Shown here: piece by piece, positions 1-9,598 of the stretch
How positions within the stretch are numbered: the first letter of the stretch is position 1
Layout: each line of letters starts with the position of its first letter
DNA from: Mycobacterium sp. 4858
Lineage (GTDB): Bacteria; Actinomycetota; Actinomycetes; Mycobacteriales; Mycobacteriaceae
Reading direction: 5' to 3'
NCBI RefSeq assembly: GCF_900240975.1
Contig: NZ_LT968776.1
Coordinates: forward strand, 1,178,001-1,242,000
DNA length: 64,000 nucleotides
Position numbers and translations under genes: made by a program
The notes under the pieces: generated by a model
Seen by the model: only the letters and a program-made list of their open reading frames with translations
Told to the model about the DNA's origin: nothing
Databases searched by the model: none

Positions 1-341
1 ACGGCGACACCACGCCAGGACATGGCGTCCGCGTCGTCCAGTTCACGCCGCCGGGCTCGTCCTGCTCGGTCACGTTCGGCGACGGAATCACCCCGTCGGC
101 GCCCGGCTCGGCCCAGGCGGTGCTGACCGTCTCCGACATCGAAGCGGCCCACGACGACCTCCTCCGCCGCGGCGTCGGCGCGAGCGACATGTGGCACGGC
201 GTGCCGTTCCCGGCCGAAGCGCGGCTGCCCGGGCCCGATCCCGAGCACACCAGTTACCAGTCGTACTTCTCCTTCGCCGATCCCGACGGCAACGCGTGGC
301 TGGTCCAAGAGGTCACGACGCGGCTGCCCGGCCGAGACTGA
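1..341 (+). CDS. Glyoxalase/bleomycin-resistance (VOC) family protein, 5' end missing
   Basis: The reading frame is already open at base 3 and runs to the stop at 339-341, so the window cuts the gene and about 112 C-terminal residues remain. The visible part has the VOC ending: a strand segment VTFGDGI, then LTVSDIEAAHDDLLRRGV, and the final strand SYFSFADPDGNAWLVQEV. The phrase F-x-DPDGNxW-x-L/V-x-E is typical of VOC proteins, where the closing Glu is usually a metal ligand. These proteins include lyases, dioxygenases and resistance proteins, so the substrate cannot be stated. The next gene starts about 50 bases downstream on the same strand. Confidence 0.8.
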   Translation, partial: GDTTPGHGVRVVQFTPPGSSCSVTFGDGITPSAPGSAQAVLTVSDIEAAHDDLLRRGVGASDMWHGVPFPAEARLPGPDPEHTSYQSYFSFADPDGNAWLVQEVTTRLPGRD

Positions 342-390
342 CACGGCAGCACAACGTTTCGGGCCCACCCGATTGCGGTATTCCGGCGCG

Positions 391-1134
391 ATGACCCGGA
401 TTCTTTCCCAGACGCGGGCGGACGCCGACCCGGTGGCCGCGGCGACCCGGCTGGTCGCCACGACGGGCGCGGCGGTGATGAGCGCGTTCGACGTGACGCG
501 GAGCCTGGGCGCCGGCCGCGAGGAGTGGACCCGGTTCGCCCGGCACTGGCAGCAGCTCGGCCCCGATCCCTACGCGGCGGAGCTGGGTGTGCAGCGGCTG
601 CGCCGATACGGCCAGTACTCCTTTCAGGACGGGCTGCTGCGCCCGATGCCCAGGACCACGTTCGCGCAGCCGGAGGACTCCAATCCCCTCTACATCGGCA
701 GGGACCGCGACTTTGAGCCGCTGACCGACGCGTTCGCCCGGGATCGGTTGCTGCACAAGCTGATCGGGTTGTTGGCCCGGGTGGCGGCGGTGCTCGACGA
801 CGTGGCGGACTGGAACGTCAAGGTGCATCCGTTCCGGATCCGGTCGTCGACCGACGAGGGCGCCCAGCCCACGCCCGAGGGCATGCACCGCGACGGCGTC
901 ACCCTGGTCAGCTCGCTGCTGGTCGGGCGGCGCAACGCCATCGGCGGCGAGAGCACGGTGTGCGACCTGGACGGGCGTCAGTTGCTGGCGACGCCGCTGG
1001 TCGAGCCGGGCCCGCTGATGCTGGGCGACGACCGCCGCACCCTGCACGGAGTCTCCCCGATCCGGCCGATCGACGGCTCGGGCCCCGCGCAGCGCGACGT
1101 CCTGGTCATCACGTTCGCCTCGGCGTGGCCGTAA
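391..1134 (+). CDS. 2OG-Fe(II) dioxygenase family protein (PF10014 type)
   Basis: A 247-residue protein resembling the 2OG-Fe dioxygenase family that includes the free-isoleucine hydroxylases of Bacillus. The probable iron ligands are visible: H166 and D168 in EGMHRDGVTLV, and a distal His219 in RTLHGVSPI. The Arg in RDVLVITF (about residue 235) may bind 2-oxoglutarate. The ATG at 391 is chosen; the frame also allows a TTG at 373. Mycobacterial members have no defined substrate that I know, so free amino acid hydroxylation is only a family-based guess. The gene stands alone and converges on the methyltransferase gene that follows. Confidence 0.78.
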   Translation: MTRILSQTRADADPVAAATRLVATTGAAVMSAFDVTRSLGAGREEWTRFARHWQQLGPDPYAAELGVQRLRRYGQYSFQDGLLRPMPRTTFAQPEDSNPLYIGRDRDFEPLTDAFARDRLLHKLIGLLARVAAVLDDVADWNVKVHPFRIRSSTDEGAQPTPEGMHRDGVTLVSSLLVGRRNAIGGESTVCDLDGRQLLATPLVEPGPLMLGDDRRTLHGVSPIRPIDGSGPAQRDVLVITFASAWP

Positions 1135-1153
1135 GGGTCGGGTGCGCTGGTAG

Positions 1154-2002
1154 TCACTTCTGCAAGGTGAACTGATTGACGTCGATGTATCCGACCCGAA
1201 ATGCGTCGGCGCAACCGGTCAGGTACTTCATGTACCGCTCGTAGACTTCCTCGGACTGCACCGCGATCGCCTCGTCCTTGTGGGCTTGCAGCGCGGCGGC
1301 CCAGAGGTCGAGGGTCTTCGCGTAGTGCGGCTGCAGCGACTGCACGCGGGTCACCGTGAAGCCGTTCGCGGTCGCGCGCTCCTGGACCATCTGGATCGAC
1401 GGTAGCCGCCCACCCGGAAAGATCTCGGTCACAATGAATTTGATGAATCGGGCGAACGTGAACGAGATGGGCATGCCGCGTTCCGCCATCTCCGTCGGGT
1501 GCAGCCCGGTGATGGTGTGCAGCAGCATGACCCCGTCGACAGGCAACAGATCGTGCGCCAGGGTGAAGAACGCGTCGTAGCGCTCGTGCCCGAAGTGCTC
1601 GAAGGCGCCGATGCTGACGATCCGGTCGACGGGCTCGTCGAACTGCTCCCAGCCCTGCAGCAGGACACGGGCCGAACGCGGGCTCTCGGACTGGGCGATC
1701 AGTCGCTCGACGTGCTCGGCCTGGTTGCGGCTCAGGGTGAGGCCGATGACGCTCACGTCGTACTTTTCCAGCGCGCGCATCATGGTGGCGCCCCAACCGC
1801 AGCCGACGTCGAGCAACGTCATGCCCGGCTGCAGCCCAAGTTTGCCCAGGGCGAGATCGATCTTGGCGATCTGCGCTTCTTCCAGCGTCATGTCGTCGCG
1901 CTCGAAGTAGGCGCAGCTGTAGGTCTGCGTCGGGTCGAGGAATAGCCGGAAGAAGTCGTCCGACAAGTCGTAGTGCGCCTGCACATCGTCGAAGTGCGGC
2001 AT
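1154..2002 (-). CDS. cmaA1: Cyclopropane mycolic acid synthase CmaA1
   Basis: A SAM-dependent methyltransferase of 282 residues that matches M. tuberculosis CmaA1 (Rv3392c) almost throughout, from [16 protein letters not shown] at the N-terminus to [11 protein letters not shown] at the end. The SAM site is LLDVGCGWG (residues 63-71), and the active-site Glu lies in [12 protein letters not shown]. The family adds methylene from SAM to cis double bonds of meromycolate chains in cell-envelope mycolic acids. The start at 2002 (MPHF) is preferred over 2041 because a GAGGGGAA ribosome site precedes it and the M. tuberculosis protein begins at the same place. It is divergent from iunH. Other paralogues (mmaA/umaA) are similar, so the exact modification is inferred from sequence closeness and from the neighbour iunH. 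Confidence 0.88.
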   Translation of the reverse strand: MPHFDDVQAHYDLSDDFFRLFLDPTQTYSCAYFERDDMTLEEAQIAKIDLALGKLGLQPGMTLLDVGCGWGATMMRALEKYDVSVIGLTLSRNQAEHVERLIAQSESPRSARVLLQGWEQFDEPVDRIVSIGAFEHFGHERYDAFFTLAHDLLPVDGVMLLHTITGLHPTEMAERGMPISFTFARFIKFIVTEIFPGGRLPSIQMVQERATANGFTVTRVQSLQPHYAKTLDLWAAALQAHKDEAIAVQSEEVYERYMKYLTGCADAFRVGYIDVNQFTLQK

Positions 2003-2067
2003 TAGATCATTCCCCTCGGGGGGCTCCGACGTCGTTGGCATCGTGTCAGCCTAGTCGCCGAAATGAG

Positions 2068-2073
2068 TATGTT
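2068..2073 (+). promoter_or_regulatory. -10 element for leaderless iunH transcript
   Basis: TATGTT fits the mycobacterial TANNNT -10 hexamer. It is followed by exactly seven bases and then the ATG at 2081, the spacing expected when transcription starts on the start codon. No ribosome site is present, which fits leaderless translation. No clear -35 was found. Confidence 0.5.
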
Positions 2074-2080
2074 GGACCCA

Positions 2081-3130
2081 ATGAACGCTCCCGTCTTCGT
2101 CGACGTCGACACCGGCGTCGATGATGCGCTGGCGCTGATGTATCTGTTCGCCAGCCCGGACGCGGATGTGGTCGGCATCGCCTCCACCGGGGGAAACGTT
2201 GCGGTGCAACAGGTTTGCGAGAACAACCTGGGCCTGCTGCAGCTGTGCGGCGTCACCGGCGTCCCGGTCTCCAAGGGCTCCGGCGAGACCCTGACCGGTC
2301 CGATGCGCCTACCGTCGAAGGTGCACGGCCCCAGGGGTTTGGGCTACGCCGACCTGCCGCCCACCGATGGGCGGCTCACGAGTCACGACTCGGCAACCGC
2401 CTGGGTGCGCGCCGCCCATGCCTTCCCCGGCGAGCTCGTCGGCGTGGCGACCGGCCCGCTGACCAATCTGGCGCTGGCGCTGCGCGCCGAGCCGGCGCTG
2501 CCGACGCTGCTGCGCCGGCTGGTCGTCATGGGCGGTTCCTACGATCACCGGGGCAACACCACCGCGGTGGCCGAATGGAACATCAGCGTGGACCCCGAGG
2601 CCGCGGCCGAGGTGCTGGCCGCCTGGGCCCCCGAAGTCGTTGGGCAAGAGCGCCTTCCGGTGCTGTGCGGCCTGGATCTGACCCGCAAGGTGGCGATGAC
2701 GCCGGACCACCTGGCCAGGCTGGCGGCCGCCGCCGGATCGAGCGCGACGCCGATGAGCGCGGACGACCAGCCCGGCACCCGCTCGACGGCGTCCAACCGG
2801 TTGATCCGGGTGATCGAGGACGCGATGCGGTTCTACCTGGAGGCCTACCACGAGATCGGCCACGGATACCAGGCGCATCTGCACGATCCGCTGGCCGCCG
2901 CCGTGGCGCTCGACCCGGGGCTCGTCGCCACCCGTCCCGCGACGGTGGACATCGAGCTGACGGGGACCCTGACCCGCGCCATGACGGTCACCGACTGGTC
3001 GGGCCGGCGGGAGCCCAACGCGCTGATCGGCGTCGACGTGGACGCGGCGGCCTTCTTCGACCGGTTCATCGACCGGGTTGGGTCCTTCGCGCGCGGGCTA
3101 TCCACATCGCATGAAGGTTCGGTTCATTGA
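2081..3130 (+). CDS. iunH: Nucleoside hydrolase (IunH)
   Basis: A 349-residue inosine-uridine preferring nucleoside hydrolase, ortholog of Rv3393. It opens with the family's calcium and ribose binding motif DVDTGVDDALAL and contains the later VATGPLTNLAL and NISVDPEAAAEVL segments. These enzymes split the N-glycosidic bond of ribonucleosides in purine and pyrimidine salvage. The start at 2081 is preferred to the upstream ATG at 2063 because a -10 box sits seven bases before it. The 3' end overlaps the next gene by 20 bases, which suggests translational coupling. In M. tuberculosis iunH is followed directly by imuB; here two extra genes intervene. Confidence 0.9.
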   Translation: MNAPVFVDVDTGVDDALALMYLFASPDADVVGIASTGGNVAVQQVCENNLGLLQLCGVTGVPVSKGSGETLTGPMRLPSKVHGPRGLGYADLPPTDGRLTSHDSATAWVRAAHAFPGELVGVATGPLTNLALALRAEPALPTLLRRLVVMGGSYDHRGNTTAVAEWNISVDPEAAAEVLAAWAPEVVGQERLPVLCGLDLTRKVAMTPDHLARLAAAAGSSATPMSADDQPGTRSTASNRLIRVIEDAMRFYLEAYHEIGHGYQAHLHDPLAAAVALDPGLVATRPATVDIELTGTLTRAMTVTDWSGRREPNALIGVDVDAAAFFDRFIDRVGSFARGLSTSHEGSVH

Positions 3131-3569
3131 AGTCCTGCGCGCGGGCTGGGGCGCCGTGCTGCTGGCCGCCCCGTCCGAGGTGCTGGATCACATCCACGGG
3201 GTGGAAGTCGACCGCAAGGCGCTCGTCGTCACCCGCATCTTGGGCGCCCGCCATCTCGGCCAGGCGTTGCTCTCAGGCGTCAACCCCGGCCCGGAGGTGC
3301 TGGCGGCGGGCATCTGGGTCGACGCGGTGCACTCGGCCACCGCGCTCGGCTTGGCCGCGGTCGACCGACGCCGGGCGCGCGGCGGGGTGACCGACGCGGC
3401 CGTTGCGGCGTCGTGGGCCGGCCTGGGCTGGCGCCACCTGCGCACCGGCAAGGCCAGGTCCGACGGCGTCCGCAGGCGCGACCGGTTGGCCCGCACAGTC
3501 GTGGGCGCGCTGCCCGGCGGCGCCGGGCTGATGGCCCGGGCGGAGGCGGTGCGCGCGGCGCGACCCTAG
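3111..3569 (+). CDS. Hypothetical protein with hydrophobic N-terminal half
   Basis: A 152-residue protein I do not recognise. It begins MKVRFIEVLRAGWGAVLLAAP, has hydrophobic stretches around residues 10-20, 38-55 and 62-85, and ends in a basic Arg-rich tail, so it may be a small membrane protein. The ATG at 3111 lies inside the last codons of iunH (20-base overlap), so the two genes are probably co-expressed. Codon use looks like that of its neighbours. Confidence 0.6.
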   Translation: MKVRFIEVLRAGWGAVLLAAPSEVLDHIHGVEVDRKALVVTRILGARHLGQALLSGVNPGPEVLAAGIWVDAVHSATALGLAAVDRRRARGGVTDAAVAASWAGLGWRHLRTGKARSDGVRRRDRLARTVVGALPGGAGLMARAEAVRAARP

Positions 3570-3614
3570 GCGACCGATTCGTTTGGCCCTCGAGGCGTCG
3601 GGTACTGCACGGTC

Positions 3615-4769
3615 ATGGCCTTCGCCGACTACCAAACCGAGCTGTACGACCAATCGCTGCACGGCAATCAGCCGCAATACCCGATCAGATTCGATGAGCT
3701 GGAGGAAAAGGCGGCGGCGGCGATGCCCCCGAAAGTGCTCGGATATGTCGCGGGCGGCGCCGGCGACGAGCACACCCAGCGCGCGAACTGCGAGGCCTTC
3801 AAGCGGTGGGGCCTGTATCCGCGCATGGGGATCGCCCCCGAGCAGCGCGACATGTCCATCGAGTTGTTCGGGATGAGGTATCCGTCTCCGATTTTCATGG
3901 CGCCCATCGGCGTCATCGGGGTGTGCGACCCGGACGGCCACGGGGACATCGCCTGCGCACGGGCCTCGGTCCGCACGGGCGTCCCGTTCTTCGTGGGGAC
4001 CCTGACGGCCGACCCGATGGAGGATCTCGCCGAGGAGCTGGGCGATACCCCGGCGTTCTTCCAGCTGTACACGCCGCCCGACCGGAAGATGGCGACCAGC
4101 CTGGTGCACCGCGCGGAGGCGGCCGGCTTCAAGGGCATCGCCGTCACGCTGGATACCTGGGTCACCGGCTGGCGGCCCCGCGACCTGAGTGGAGGAAACT
4201 ACCCGCAGGTGCCCAGCGGGTGCCTGGCCAATTACACCAGCGATCCGGTCTTTCGCGCCGGCTTGAGCCGGGGCGAGGACGCCACCGAGGCCGCGGTGCG
4301 CAAGCTGCCGATCTTCGGCGGGCCGTTCCGATGGGAGGACCTGGAGTGGCTGCGGTCGGAGACCGACCTGCCGCTGATGGTCAAGGGCATCTGTCACCCC
4401 GACGACGTTCAGCGCGCGAAAGACATTGGCGTGGATGGCATTTACTGCTCCAACCATGGGGGCCGGCAGGCCAACGGCGGCCTGCCCACCCTCGATTGCC
4501 TGCCCGGGGTGCTCGAGGCGGCCGAGGGCATGCCGGTGCTGTTCGACTCGGGGGTGCGCAGCGGCGCCGACATCATCAAGGCCCTGGCGATGGGGGCGAC
4601 CGCGGTGGGCATCGGACGGCCCTACGCCTACGGCCTGGCCCTCGGCGGGGTCGACGGCATCGTGCACGTGCTGCGCTCGCTGCTGGCCGAGGCGGACCTG
4701 ATCATGGCCGTCGACGGGTATCCCTCGATCAAGGACCTGACGCCGGACGCGTTGCGGCCCACCGGATAA
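3615..4769 (+). CDS. FMN-dependent alpha-hydroxy acid oxidase, lactate 2-monooxygenase-like
   Basis: A 384-residue FMN TIM-barrel enzyme closely resembling M. smegmatis lactate 2-monooxygenase along its length. Shared segments include YVAGGAGDEHTQRAN, TLDTWVTGWRPRDL and GIYCSNHGGRQANGGLP. The catalytic base is His281 and the substrate-binding Arg is Arg284 in SNHGGRQ; Lys257 in VKGICHPDD contacts FMN. Lactate monooxygenase converts lactate with O2 to acetate, CO2 and water. Whether this protein is a monooxygenase, an oxidase or a dehydrogenase for another 2-hydroxy acid cannot be read from sequence. It converges on imuB with only six bases between the stops, and it interrupts the iunH-imuB neighbourhood of M. 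tuberculosis. Confidence 0.85.
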   Translation: MAFADYQTELYDQSLHGNQPQYPIRFDELEEKAAAAMPPKVLGYVAGGAGDEHTQRANCEAFKRWGLYPRMGIAPEQRDMSIELFGMRYPSPIFMAPIGVIGVCDPDGHGDIACARASVRTGVPFFVGTLTADPMEDLAEELGDTPAFFQLYTPPDRKMATSLVHRAEAAGFKGIAVTLDTWVTGWRPRDLSGGNYPQVPSGCLANYTSDPVFRAGLSRGEDATEAAVRKLPIFGGPFRWEDLEWLRSETDLPLMVKGICHPDDVQRAKDIGVDGIYCSNHGGRQANGGLPTLDCLPGVLEAAEGMPVLFDSGVRSGADIIKALAMGATAVGIGRPYAYGLALGGVDGIVHVLRSLLAEADLIMAVDGYPSIKDLTPDALRPTG

Positions 4770-4775
4770 GCGCCG

Positions 4776-6350
4776 CTACTCGTAGCTGCCCTCGAGGTAC
4801 CAGCGTCGCTGGCGGTAGCACAGCAGGAACGCCCGCTCGCCCTCCAGCAGGACCTGCGCGCGGGCGGTGCGACCACCCCCTTGACCGCCCCCAGGCCGGT
4901 CATCCCACCACCGTTCGTCGACCGGCCACGGCCCGGCCCACCAGTCCAGCCGCTCGTCCCGACCGCGCACCGTCAGCCGCACCGGGTCGGCGGAGAACAG
5001 CCCCCGGTTCGTCACCCGCACCGGATTCCCTTGGGCATCAAGCATTTCCACCGGGTCGTCGAGCAACACCGCCGGTGATGGCTCGGGCAGCCGGCCGGGC
5101 CACGGCAGCCCCGGGTCGGCCCGTGGGAGGAGTTCGTCGCCCAGCGGGGTCAACGTGATGCGTTCGGCCGGCCCGCGCCCGCCGGACAGCACCGGCACCC
5201 GCACCGCCTCCGGGCCGAGCAGGCCCTGCACCCGCACCAGGGCCCGGCGGGCCCGCAACCGGTCCTCTTCACCCAAACCACCCCACAGCGGCAACTGCAG
5301 CGCCTCGGCCGACACCACCTCCACCGCCCGCAGCCGCAACCGCGTCACGGCCGCCGTCGGGCGCGGGTTGCGTGCGGTCCGGCTGCTCAACCAGCCGTCC
5401 AATTGCCAGCGCCCCCGGTCGGCGGTGGCGTCCTCGGTCAACGGCTCGGCGCGCCGCCACACCCGGTCCAGTTCTTCGCCGTTGGCGGTGACGGCGTGGA
5501 TGGCCAGCCGGGTGCAGCCCACCCCGGCGGCCATCAGCGTCCGATGCAGCGCGCCGGCCAGCGAGCGCCCGGCGAAGGCCGCGGCGTCGACCCGGTCGAT
5601 CGGCGGGTCGCAGTCCAGCACGGCCTCCAGCTCCTCGGGCGGCTCCCGCCCGGACGGTCCCCGCTCGGGTTCGCCGCGGGCCATCCGGTGCGCGGTCACC
5701 CCGTCGGCGCCGAACCTGGACGCCACGTCGGCGGCCGGCAACGCGGCGAATTGACCGACGGTGCGAATCCCCAACCGCCACAACAGGTCCGTCAGCTCTT
5801 CGCGCCCGGGACCGCACAGGCTGGGCTCGGTGGCGAGTTGGCGGATCGACAGCACCGACAGAAACTTCGCGTCACCGCCCGGCGGGATCACCCGGCCCGC
5901 CCGCGCGGCGAAGACCGCGGTGGACAACCGGTCGGCGATCCCGACCTGGCACTCGGCGCCGGACGCGGCCACCGCGTCGATCAGCCGCTCGGCGGCGCCG
6001 GCCTCGGAGCCGAAATAACGGGCCGCCCCGCGCACCGGCAGCACCAGGAGCCCGGGCCGCAGCACCTCGGCGCGCGGCACCAGGTCGTCCACCGCCGCGA
6101 TGACCGCTTCGAAGAAGCGGGCGTCACGGTCCGCGTCGGCGGCGCTGACGTGCAGCTGCGGGCACCGGGCCGCGGCCTCCCGGCGCCGCAGGGCCCGCCG
6201 CACCCCCGCCGCGCGGGCGGCCGCCGAGCAGGCGATCACCCGGTTGGCCAGCGTGACCGCCACCGGAGCCGTCGCGGGCAGACCCGCGGCGGCCGCCGCC
6301 GCGACCGCGGGCCAGTCCATGCACCAGATAGCCAACACCCGGGATGCCAC
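4776..6350 (-). CDS. imuB: ImuB, catalytically inactive Y-family polymerase-like mutasome protein
   Basis: A 524-residue DinB-like protein, ortholog of Rv3394c. The fold of a Y-family polymerase is present but catalytic acids are missing: the usual DMD triad region reads WCMDWP, and the SxDE region reads LLVLPVRGAARYFG. This agrees with the known role of mycobacterial ImuB as a scaffold that binds the beta clamp and brings DnaE2 and ImuA' to damaged DNA during SOS mutagenesis. The C-terminal third is long and poorly conserved. It lies seven bases after imuA' and is probably transcribed from the same damage-induced promoter. Confidence 0.9.
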   Translation of the reverse strand: MASRVLAIWCMDWPAVAAAAAAGLPATAPVAVTLANRVIACSAAARAAGVRRALRRREAAARCPQLHVSAADADRDARFFEAVIAAVDDLVPRAEVLRPGLLVLPVRGAARYFGSEAGAAERLIDAVAASGAECQVGIADRLSTAVFAARAGRVIPPGGDAKFLSVLSIRQLATEPSLCGPGREELTDLLWRLGIRTVGQFAALPAADVASRFGADGVTAHRMARGEPERGPSGREPPEELEAVLDCDPPIDRVDAAAFAGRSLAGALHRTLMAAGVGCTRLAIHAVTANGEELDRVWRRAEPLTEDATADRGRWQLDGWLSSRTARNPRPTAAVTRLRLRAVEVVSAEALQLPLWGGLGEEDRLRARRALVRVQGLLGPEAVRVPVLSGGRGPAERITLTPLGDELLPRADPGLPWPGRLPEPSPAVLLDDPVEMLDAQGNPVRVTNRGLFSADPVRLTVRGRDERLDWWAGPWPVDERWWDDRPGGGQGGGRTARAQVLLEGERAFLLCYRQRRWYLEGSYE

Positions 6351-6357
6351 TTTGAAT

Positions 6358-7047
6358 TCACCCGGCTCGCGCCCGGGCGGTCACCCGTCGTCCCGCACAC
6401 ACCCCGCTGACCTGCAGCCGCACCCGGCCGATCCGGCCGAATCCCGGGCGGCTTCCCGGGATGAACTCGTAGCCGCAGACCCGGGCCTCCAGTCGCGTGG
6501 GCGCCCCCTGCCAGTCACCGTCGGTGACCAGCACGGTGCATCCCTTGGTGCGGGCCCGCGCCACCACCGCCCGCGCCCGGGTAGGCGGCACCCGGCGCCC
6601 GCCCAGGCCGAGGACCACCAGATCCATGCCGTCGACGAGCACCGCGGCCACCTCCACCGGATCGTTGCCGGGATCCGGTATCACGGCGAGGCGACTGAGG
6701 TCCGCACCCATCTCCGCGGCGGCCAGCAGCCCGAGGTCAGGCTGGCCGACGATTGCCGCGTTGCCGCCCGCCGCCGTCACCGCGGCCACCATGCCCAGCA
6801 GCAGCGACCGGGCACCCGAGAGCACCGCCACCGTCCCCCTGGGCAACGGCGCGGGAAGCGACTCCTCCAGCCACCCCGGCAGCGTCAGCTGGGCTTCCGA
6901 CTCCGGCAGCAGGTCGTCGGCGCGGGCGGCGGGGCCGGATGCGGGCCCAGGCGCCTTGCCGGTGATCACGGCCATCCGCCGGCGCAGCGATTCCAGCTGC
7001 TCAGCACGTGTTTCCTGCCGGTGATCGGGCGCGAAAGCCGCAGTCAT
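6358..7047 (-). CDS. imuA': ImuA', SOS mutasome accessory protein
   Basis: A 229-residue RecA-fold protein, ortholog of Rv3395c, and first gene of the imuA'-imuB cassette. The central part ([17 protein letters not shown] segment around residue 80) sits where RecA has its Walker A loop, but the GK[T/S] is absent, so ATP hydrolysis is doubtful. It works with ImuB and the error-prone polymerase DnaE2 in damage-induced mutagenesis. The start is firm: ATG at 7047 follows AGGAGG by six bases. A near-perfect LexA box lies 37 bases upstream of the start codon. Confidence 0.88.
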   Translation of the reverse strand: MTAAFAPDHRQETRAEQLESLRRRMAVITGKAPGPASGPAARADDLLPESEAQLTLPGWLEESLPAPLPRGTVAVLSGARSLLLGMVAAVTAAGGNAAIVGQPDLGLLAAAEMGADLSRLAVIPDPGNDPVEVAAVLVDGMDLVVLGLGGRRVPPTRARAVVARARTKGCTVLVTDGDWQGAPTRLEARVCGYEFIPGSRPGFGRIGRVRLQVSGVCAGRRVTARARAG

Positions 7048-7083
7048 GTCAGCCTCCTAGCACCGCTCCCACAACGACTATTT

Positions 7084-7099
7084 TCGAAAGTATGTTCGA
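7084..7099 (-). promoter_or_regulatory. LexA (SOS) box upstream of imuA'B
   Basis: TCGAAAGTATGTTCGA differs at one base from the mycobacterial SOS consensus TCGAAC-N4-GTTCGA. It lies 37 bases before the imuA' start codon. Damage induction of this cassette by LexA cleavage is known in mycobacteria, so the match is in the expected place. Confidence 0.85.
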
Positions 7100-7196
7100 C
7101 TGAGGGAGAGTAAACACCCGCCCTCCGACAACCGTCAAGAAACGGAAGGGACGCTTTATGCGATCGGTACGGATGGGGTGAATGGGGCGCAAAATG

Positions 7197-7259
7197 CGGC
7201 GAGATTGCCGCTGTGGCCGCGGTCGGGGCTACCCCACAACCGTGGCGGCAATCTCGCCG
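7197..7259 (-). terminator. Long GC-rich hairpin, probable guaA terminator
   Basis: Perfect 15-base arms at 7197-7211 and 7245-7259 (CGGCGAGATTGCCGC and its complement) enclose a 33-base loop that can pair further with itself. On the minus strand the hairpin begins 13 bases after the guaA stop and is followed by TTTT, as in an intrinsic terminator. It separates guaA from the SOS-controlled imuA'B. Confidence 0.65.
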
Positions 7260-7272
7260 GCGGGCGCCGAAC

Positions 7273-8832
<1,560 letters not shown>

Positions 8833-8842
8833 GGCAGCCAGC

Positions 8843-9520
8843 TTAGTGGCCGGCGCTGCCCCATGAGCGCGGGTCCTCGTCCAGCGCAAACGCCGTCCGC
8901 ACCGCGTCGACGACGTCGGGGTCGCCGGTGAAGTCGATGCGCCGTAGCGCGGCCTTCCTCCTGGCCTCGTTATCCCCGAGGCGCGCGGTCAGAAGATCCG
9001 CGGCGCGTGCGGTGATCGTCACCGAAGGCTCGCCTTTGGGGGCTGCGAAATAACCGCCCCGAAGGGCGAATTCGAATACCCGTCCGTCGATGTCGGCGTG
9101 GCAGGTCAACTCCAGGTCGGCGGCACCGGCCGGGTCGAATGGCAACAGGATGCCGGCGAGAAACCCGTTCAGCGGTGAAACGGGGCCACTGCCGACCGGC
9201 TCCAGCCGGTCCAGACCGAGCCAGGCGACACTCCGCAGCACCGGCAGGCACTTCTGCCACCCCAGGTCGCTGAGGCTGTAGACGGTGCGCCCGATCGGTG
9301 CCGGCAGTTCGGCGCGGTCCACGAGTCCCGCGTCCTGCAACTCCTTCAGCCGCTCGGCCAGCAGATTGGTTGCAATGCCGGGCAACTCGGCACGAAGGTC
9401 ACCGTAGCGGCGGGGCCCCCCGACCAGCTCACGCAGGATGAGCAGCGTCCAGCGCTCGCCCAGGACATCGAGACCGAGCGCGATCGGGCAATTCTGGTTG
9501 TACGTCCTGCGGGGTGCCAC
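8843..9520 (-). CDS. HxlR-family transcriptional regulator
   Basis: A 225-residue protein with an N-terminal HxlR winged helix: Cys11 in [17 protein letters not shown], followed by [19 protein letters not shown] and the recognition segment [14 protein letters not shown]. HxlR proteins often sense electrophiles or quinones, and some use the conserved Cys near the N-terminus. The remaining 110 residues form an additional domain of the type seen in larger HxlR members. It is divergent from an MFS exporter gene across 78 bases that contain a weak dyad CAACCATATACTTG at 9552-9565. The likely role is local repression of the exporter operon. It reads toward guaA with only 10 bases between. Confidence 0.85.
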   Translation of the reverse strand: MAPRRTYNQNCPIALGLDVLGERWTLLILRELVGGPRRYGDLRAELPGIATNLLAERLKELQDAGLVDRAELPAPIGRTVYSLSDLGWQKCLPVLRSVAWLGLDRLEPVGSGPVSPLNGFLAGILLPFDPAGAADLELTCHADIDGRVFEFALRGGYFAAPKGEPSVTITARAADLLTARLGDNEARRKAALRRIDFTGDPDVVDAVRTAFALDEDPRSWGSAGH

Positions 9521-9598
9521 GATGCCAAGCTACCACGCCAGACATGTTTTTCAACCATATACTTGATTTGTTTGTCTAGTAGCTTTAGCGTCTTGTCC

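Noticed and set aside
9552..9565. HxlR operator CAACCATATACTTG
   Set aside because: The dyad has only short matching arms around ATAT; it is mentioned under the regulator gene but is too weak for a separate call.
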